Shown here: piece after piece, positions 15,228 through 20,394 of the stretch
How the letters are laid out: every line of letters starts with the position of its first letter
Position numbering within the stretch: the stretch's first letter is position 1
From: Isohypsibius dastychi
Taxonomy: Eukaryota > Tardigrada > Eutardigrada > Parachela > Isohypsibiidae
Direction: 5' to 3'
Length of the DNA: 20,394 nt
NCBI GenBank assembly: GCA_034696485.1
Contig: JAQIWT010000436.1
Span: 1 to 20,394 of the forward strand
Program-made: the position numbers and the translations under genes
Notes under the pieces: generated by a model
What the model saw: only the letters and a program-made list of their open reading frames with translations
Database searches by the model: none
Told to the model about the DNA's origin: nothing

Positions 15228-16935
15228 ACCTGTTTTGTGCACCAGAAATTTTTGATGTCATTGCAATTCATATCGTTAAAAATGATACTGGGCTCTTCAC
15301 ATCGCTGTTTTTACCGGTGAACACCGATCTCTGGAATCGTGTTCCATTTAATACACCACAGGAAGATCGGGACTAACCTGAACTACATCATTGTCATGCC
15401 CGGTTGCGCCTGAACTGTGCTTCCACAGGCAACCAAATAATATCTTGTTAACCCTTTTCCTAGAGCACAAAAACAACAAAAAAGTGGAAGGACAGCAATC
15501 GCGCAATCTGAAAGCGACAACAAATAAGAGATAAATTTCCGTAATCTCCCGTTGATTAAATCCACTTGTAAAAAACAAACTTGGATATCTGACTGAAAAT
15601 CTAGTGTCGTTCATGTTGATAGAATTTTTCGGCGAATGCGCTGGTAAAATTGAGCACAAGATTTGTAGAGCCGCAACGTTGCAAAGATGCAACGTTTCCG
15701 TTCGTTTGTTCTGACATCACGACGCGTAAAAATTCCTCCTGTTTCCTTCGGTTGAAACTCTGTTGTTCGAGCAGTTTGCCTGAGATCCTGGCTGTGCCTC
15801 GGGTAGCATTGATTTTGTGCATCATTTCTCATCCTCATAATCTTATGATCAAGAATTCTCAATCTCATGCACTTGAAGCTCCGACATTTTGTTATTCATA
15901 AAAACTGACTGTATCACAGAAATGAAAGTTGAATTCAGAACAAGAGCGAAATCGACCTCAAATAAAAGCTGTACTAAAGTTAAGATGATGATCCAAATTT
16001 TGAACTCGGAGACGTTATAGAAAGACAATGGCTGATACCCATAGCTGGGGAAGAACTTCACGCGGTTTAAATAGTGAACAATAGCATAAATATTGCTCGT
16101 AAAAACTCCAAACAGAAGAAACGTAGGCCAAAGATGATTCGACTGTAGTAGTACGGTTGTCTTTCATCATGAACGCTCACTTAGAACGCGTCACCCAAAA
16201 GTCGAACCACACCTGCATAACCCTTAACTGACGAATCAGCTATCCCTGTTATCCAGCTCTTCACCTAAATAATGGCTATATGAGCCATGGAGGTGACTCA
16301 CTTCATGATTCAGTGTATTCAGTGTATGAATCGATCGCGAACGGTGATACGCCGCAATCTTAGTGACAAACACGATTAATAAACCTCCGAAGTCGAGCGC
16401 GGCTTAATGACACATCATTTCTTGTCCATTTCGTACCTGGCAATCCGTTTCCTCATTATTTATTGAGAATGATAATGAAATGCAGTTTTTTTTTTGTTTT
16501 GATTCATTTCGATTCATTCATTTTTTTCTATACAGTGGAACATTATTTTGTATGAATCTCTGATCCTCAAGGTATGCTAAAGAACTCGGGAAAGAATCCC
16601 AGTGGCTCATCACTTGACGAAATGCAGAGAAAAACCAAGAATTAAAATATGACAAAAATGGAGAACGGGATGTTCCAATGAGTGTCAGAAATATGATTCA
16701 ACGAAGAAAGTACAATAGTTTTCGTTGATTCTTCTTTTTTATGTTAATAACATACCTGACCGCGGAATGTCATTAAAGAAGCAGCAGACTTAGTTTTGGT
16801 AAAAAAATTTGATTGAAATTTTTTTGAATTTAATCAATCTGAGAAACTGAATGTGAGTTCGAACACGGGGACGTTGAATGATTCTACCGGGAGAATGATT
16901 CTCTAAGAGGAGTAGCCTCGGTTGGATCTCCCAAT
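15228..16935. other. Long interval without a supported gene
   Basis: About 1.7 kb is mostly AT-rich with many stops. A 74-codon minus frame at 15825-15601 (KLLEQQSFNRRKQEEFLRVV and FTSAFAEKFYQHERH) has a protein-like composition and might be an exon, but lacks clear splice sites. A hydrophobic minus frame at 16061-15849 is probably a product of AT-rich DNA. A T run and AT-rich block lie at 16486-16525. No RNA gene was recognised. Confidence 0.4.
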
Positions 16936-17647
16936 TCAGTCAAGTTCTTCCAAGTTCTCTTTGCACCAAGGTGCTTCCTTATTTTTGTTGTCGCATGAAA
17001 GTGGGCTTTCAGTCAGCTCAACGGGTTTCTCGGCAGAGTATTCTAATTCTTCATCAAAAAGTTTGGACTTCATTTGCGCCGAAGGCACGCTGTCACTGCC
17101 GTTTTTTGGCCAAATAAGCATAGAGCCAACACCGGTCACGCTTTTCAATACCTCCGCTCGGGTCACAGGTAAAACATTGTCGCGGGCCAATTGAATGTCT
17201 TCTTTGCAGTACATGTGGCCGTATCGTAGCTTGTGAAGCCAGGTTGATGGCAGATTCACATGTTTTACCGGCATATTGCGCTGTCGAAACAATCGTTAAC
17301 ACAACTGCTAGTTTTGATTCAGAAAGAAAGGCTGTTTACCTTCATTTCTTTCCATAACTTGCGGATAGAGGAATCCCCGTTGCAAACCTGCTTTCCCACC
17401 ATCATGATTTGAGAGAGTTAGTTGCCGCTGCTCGTCAATTTGTTTGCCGACTTCCGAACAATTGACTTTGCGCTTTTTGAAGAACTATCGCATTTGTTTT
17501 TCACGGAGTTTATTTTCTTCGTGGCTAGAGTAGAAAGCTTGTGACACAGCTTGACCCCAAAATCTTAAACATTGTGATTAACCCAAAACAAGAAACTGTT
17601 TAAACAGATTCACTCACTTCTAGGTCAATTGAACGTTTTTCCGGCAT
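16936..17647 (-). CDS. Unrecognised three-exon host-type gene (model)
   Basis: The proposed ATG is at 17647 (MPEKRSIDLE). Exon 1 ends at 17618 before GTGAGTG, a strong donor. The intron (17617-17485) ends ATGCGATAG, and exon 2 (from 17484) reads FFKKRKVNCSEVGKQIDEQR and LTLSNHDGGKAGLQRGFLYP. Exon 2 ends either at 17359 (donor GTTATG, phase kept) or at 17340 (donor GTAAAC, which moves the frame). Exon 3 starts at 17280 after TTTCGACAG. In the kept frame it runs to a TAA at 16936 with NMPVKHVNLPSTWLHKLRYG, DNVLPVTRAEVLKSVTGVGS and an acidic tail (KLFDEELEYSAEKPVELTES). The product is about 166 aa, soluble, of unknown function. If exon 1 is wrong, the frame upstream of exon 2 continues through the TAG as SQAFYSSHEENKLREKQMR. 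Confidence 0.45.
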
Positions 17648-17858
17648 ATTTCTGCAAAGCCTCCGGAATTAAAGTGCCCGTAGAGTCAGATGTGATTCGG
17701 AAAATAACGAACATTGCAATTCATCATTCACATTTACTGTAACTAACATGTTATTCGTGAGCAGACAAGTTGTATCGCAAGACCGATAATTTTATTTGTT
17801 GACGAATACGAAAGGTTTAGCAACGTCATACAACGAATATCCTTTCTCATGACCATCG
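17648..17858. promoter_or_regulatory. Possible shared upstream region of two divergent genes
   Basis: The 211-nt interval separates the proposed start of the minus-strand gene (17647) from the earliest candidate ATG of the plus-strand gene (17859). It is AT-rich and contains no obvious TATA box placed for either side. The arrangement suggests a bidirectional promoter, but this is inference. Confidence 0.2.
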
Positions 17859-18637
17859 ATGTACAAGGCATATCCGTATCTTGATTATCATTTGGTGCAT
17901 CTCAAAATATACTCCAGGCCATCTCGTGGTGTCTTGTGTATGTCGCAAACCGTGTCCTGGAAGAAAAAGTGGTGTTCACGCGCACAGTTCATATCTACCT
18001 AAAAAGTCACTTTTGTTGAATGATGATTTGATTTTAGTTGCAGGACAAATTCAACGCCACGAATTGGCAATTGAAGTTCGCACGGCAGGCAGCGAGTGTA
18101 GTTCAGAAGACCAGAGACATCATCCTGGAGCGTTTGCAGGAGAAGCAACGAGAAGGTTATGAGCAGCGTAAGCAGGAACGTGAGCGTCTCTCTGAGGAGC
18201 GTAAGAAGATGGAGGCTGAAAAACGCGCGGAGGTGGTTCGGTTGATGGCCGTGGCTGATCATTGGGATCCAAGTCGATTGAAGAACAACGTCCCAAACCG
18301 TGAACGTAAGAATTCCATCGGGTCGGTTTTTAACTTGGCTGGTAATGGAAATCATGCAGGAACGGCCGTTGAGCCGATTGCTGACTAGAAGGAAGATTCG
18401 GCTGAACCACCGAACGCCTTGCCAAAAGTTCAGGACAAGCCAGCGGAATCAGCTCCGATCAAGGTGGAGCCGCAGGAGTACTTCGAGCAGCGAAAGGGAA
18501 AGAATCCAAATGAGCAACGATGCAATGAAAAGTCGCGAAGTGACTCGGTCGACTCAGACGAGTTCGCTTCTAAAGACTCGCAGGATGCATTGGAAGAAGC
18601 CGCCGATCAGGTTGCGGAAATTTCTTTCCGCATGTGA
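17859..18637 (+). CDS. Unrecognised coiled-coil gene with an in-frame TAG
   Basis: A strong acceptor (GATTTTAGTTGCAG) ends at 18043. The exon from 18044 reads DKFNATNWQLKFARQAASVV, then a charged helix (RDIILERLQEKQREGYEQRK, RLSEERKKMEAEKRAEVVRL) typical of a long coiled coil, then ADHWDPSRLKNNVPNRER. At 18386-18388 a TAG interrupts, but the same frame continues for 83 codons to a TGA at 18635-18637, Pro/Glu/Ser-rich, with IKVEP (a SUMO-site-like motif) and SRSDSVDSDEFASKDSQDAL. A possible first exon is 17859-17930 (MYKAYPYLDYHLVHLKIYSR), but its donor (GTCTTG) is weak. The C-terminal part may be real 3' coding after a short intron, or a pseudogene tail. Confidence 0.5.
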
Positions 18638-18868
18638 GCAACCTTGCATAAGATCTTTTAAACAATGTTGATAAAAATGCGCAGCGGAAGATATTTCAGG
18701 TTGTGGAATTTGAATATTGTGGTGGAACCGGACATTTTTGCACATGTATCTTGTATTAGAAGTGTCTCACAGTTTGGCAAACCACCATGCGGAAGAAGTT
18801 TCTGAATGAATTCACACCGCGTAGTCTCGACCAAAGCTTTTGAATATCATACTCGAAACACTTGAAAA
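18638..18868. other. Spacer between host-type gene and element copy 3
   Basis: The spacer is 231 nt with no gene seen. It should contain the left boundary of the element at 18.9 kb, but no inverted terminal repeat or target-site duplication could be recognised by eye. Confidence 0.4.
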
Positions 18869-19877
18869 ATGGCAGAAGACAGCGAATGCGTTTCTAAAAG
18901 AGTCGACGAATTGTTAAAGTCAATCTACTTTGTCGCAAAAAAACCTGGATCTTTTGGTGGCGTAGAACTCTTGTTCCGACAGGCGCTGCAGGCCATGACA
19001 TGCCCAATATCGAGGGATTTTGTCAGAAAATGGTTGAGCAACGTACCTGCCTATTCACTCACCGAACCTGTCTTGAAAAAGTTTCCACGGTTGCACATGG
19101 ATGTAGAAAAACCTTTTCAGCAAATGCAAGCTGTTTTGATTGATTCTGGAGCACTCGCCGCATTCAACTCTCAACAGCGCTATCTACTTGTTGCCATCGA
19201 CGTTTTCACTCGAATGGTCTGGGTCGAGATTTTGAAAACAAAAAGCGGCAAGGAAACTACACTTGCGTTCTCAAAAATACTTGACAAATGTGGGTTCGTG
19301 CCGAAAGTTCTCCAAGTGGATGAAGGGAAAGAGTTCCACAATGAAGATTTCAAGAACCTTCTAGCAGAAAGAGGAATACAAATGTTTTTTACGGGGAACC
19401 GCGAAATAAAGTGTGCATCTGTAGAAAGGTTAAATCGAAAACTGGAAGAACGCCTTCACCAATAAGAATAACATGGAAGCTGTAAACAAACTTCCAGAAT
19501 TGAAACATTCGTTTCACCGACTTTCCCGGCAAATTTTCGAAAAAGATGATTTTGTGAGGACTTCTTCGAAAAACGAGCTTCACGAAAAAGGTGCACTTCA
19601 ACGGTGGTCCACCGAAGTATACCAGGTGCACGAAAAAATTGAGAAACCCGAAGGAATTGTATACAAGCTTCGTGATTTAATGAACGAGGTGCTTGGAGGA
19701 CATTTCTACACATGGGAGCTCCAAAAAGTTCCAAAGTCTACAACTGAGACCGCCAACATTATTGTTTTGAAAAAAAAAGGAAATCAGTTGTTTGTACATT
19801 TTGAAGGTTGGGATAAAAAATTTGATACTCGGATTGACAAGACAGATATTGTCGAAAATTTAGCAGATTTCACCTGA
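18869..19877 (+). pseudogene. F54H12.3-type DDE integrase with chromo-like tail, one frameshift
   Basis: The ATG at 18869 opens a 198-codon frame: N-terminal domain (KKPGSFGGVELLFRQALQ, ISRDFVRKWLSNVPAYSL, LKKFPRLHMDVEKPF), then the core with the first aspartate in AVLIDSGALAAF, LVAIDVFTRMVWVEI, the second aspartate in VLQVDEGKEFHNEDF, and the glutamate in ASVERLNRKLEERL, 35 residues further on. A stop at 19463-19465 follows. One frame over, the sequence continues (TNKNNMEAVNKLPELKHSFH), so a single frameshift at about 19456-19460 splits the gene. The second frame (to TGA at 19877) has FVRTSSKNELHEKGALQRWS, VYKLRDLMNEVLGGHFYTWE and a chromo-like end (LFVHFEGWDKKFDTRIDKTD). About 20 residues between core and C-terminal barrel appear to be missing. 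The full-length family protein is about 330-350 aa. Confidence 0.8.
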
Positions 19878-19883
19878 CGATAA

Positions 19884-20317
19884 GTTCGGCGAAAGAGTCA
19901 AACAATACCGCATCAGAATTCATCGAAGAACTTCCAAAACAGATTTTGCTTGAGCCCGACATGAAAGTTGGTTAAGTTTATTTGCAAGCACCAAGCGGCA
20001 TGGATGCTGTCCCGTCAGGCGACAATCACATCACTGTGGGTTCGAGTGCAAACGGCGCGGAGACAAAAGTCCGACCTTTTACAAGCTATGTTGGTTTAAG
20101 GTATTTAGTTCCTGCATTAAAAAAACTACTTCCATCTGGAATAAGTTTAACCATCGATACGTCTACGAAACTGTCAGCATCAAAGATTGGCGATGGAATG
20201 GTTTTTGCGAGTTTTTCGTATTCAATTTCACGGGTGTTAGGTTTTAAAACTCAGATCACGGAAATTGGGCCGAAAACTCGTGTATCTAACTGTACATTTG
20301 GATTTGTAAAACCTTGA
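19884..20317 (+). pseudogene. FPDN-type element protein, copy 3 (degenerate N-terminus)
   Basis: The main frame (19982-20317, 111 codons) begins LQAPSGMDAVPSGDNHIT, a worn form of the serine-rich/FPDN start. It continues with GLRYLVPALKKLLPSGISL and TIDTSTKLSASKIGD, then FSYSISRVLGFKTQITEIG, a pattern (helix, beta strands, LGFK) that fits the middle part of the family. Upstream the same frame is open back to about 19884 (ASEFIEELPKQILLEPDMKV) but is broken by a TAA at about 19973-19975 just after MKVG. The beta-strand segment that normally follows the FPDN start is missing, so a deletion is likely. It comes directly after the integrase, as in copy 1. Confidence 0.5.
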
Positions 20318-20394
20318 TATTCCGGGTTGGAATACAAGGTGAGGAGTCCGGAAATAAACCTGGATTCCTGATGGTGAAAGTGACCTGATGGGAT

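Larger units (their letters stand above)
18869..20394 (+). mobile_element. F54H12-type (Maverick/Polinton-like) element, copy 3, right part outside window
   Basis: The integrase is followed by the FPDN-type protein in the same order as in copy 1 (4270-7065), but on the opposite strand and much better preserved. The sequence runs off the window, where the short Gly-rich and F54H12.2-like genes would be expected next. Confidence 0.65.

Noticed and set aside
15849-16061. Hydrophobic 70-codon minus-strand frame resembling a membrane segment
   Set aside because: AT-rich DNA gives hydrophobic residues by composition; no start context, splice sites or partner helices.
16240-16256. Sequence similar to a homing-endonuclease (I-SceI-like) site
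   Set aside because: Only part of the recognition sequence matches, and there is no endonuclease gene nearby.
18386-18388. Reassignment of TAG as a sense codon in this organism
   Set aside because: TAG also ends the exon at 1154-1156 in a sensible place, and the TAG at 17485-17487 can be explained by splicing, so a standard code is the simpler reading.

Overview
The window looks like a eukaryotic, AT-rich genome segment, most likely from an invertebrate animal. It has short GT-AG introns, stop-riddled ORFs, a metazoan-type polyadenylation signal, and decayed transposons of kinds common in nematodes and other invertebrates. No bacterial signals (operons with Shine-Dalgarno sites, CRISPR) are visible. 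Everything was read by eye. Family assignments rest on remembered motif patterns and were not checked by database search.

Layout. (1) 125-1278 (+) holds the end of an unrecognised helical host gene: two open segments joined by a clean 90-nt intron, with AATAAA downstream. (2) 1500-4231 (-) is the pol region of a Ty3/gypsy LTR retrotransposon (RT, RNase H, integrase in order), broken by frameshifts, with no gag, protease or LTR seen. (3) 4270-7065 (-) is a decayed DNA element that I relate to the C. elegans F54H12.2/F54H12.3 pair and to Maverick/Polinton-like elements. In transcription order it has a zinc-finger-like stub, a DDE integrase, an FPDN-type protein, a short aromatic/glycine-rich protein, and an F54H12.2-like (possibly capsid-related) protein. 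(4) 7273-10620 is mostly non-coding, with one exon-like piece with a perfect donor (7488) and a doubtful third copy of the element around 9.2-10.0 kb. (5) 10630-11080 (+) is another broken integrase of the same class, followed by an unrecognised 159-codon ORF. (6) 11870-12830 contains a small minisatellite, an 18-nt perfect palindrome, and two pieces of a protein-primed-type family B DNA polymerase lying head to head. (7) 13160-13495 (-) is a hAT-type transposase fragment. (8) 14226-15230 (+) has several open segments of unknown identity. (9) 16936-17647 (-) and 17859-18637 (+) look like two divergent host-type genes with introns. (10) 18869-20317 (+) is the best-preserved F54H12.3-type integrase with its downstream FPDN-type partner, in the same order as copy (3).

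The unifying theme is a family of large virus-like DNA elements (integrase, family B polymerase and structural-type proteins) present as at least three fragments in different states of decay, mixed with a gypsy retroelement, a hAT fragment and a few host exons. The most interesting signals are the repeated gene order of these cassettes, the stop/start overlap inside one of them, the inverted polymerase junction, and the host-type genes whose in-frame stops may be splice acceptors.
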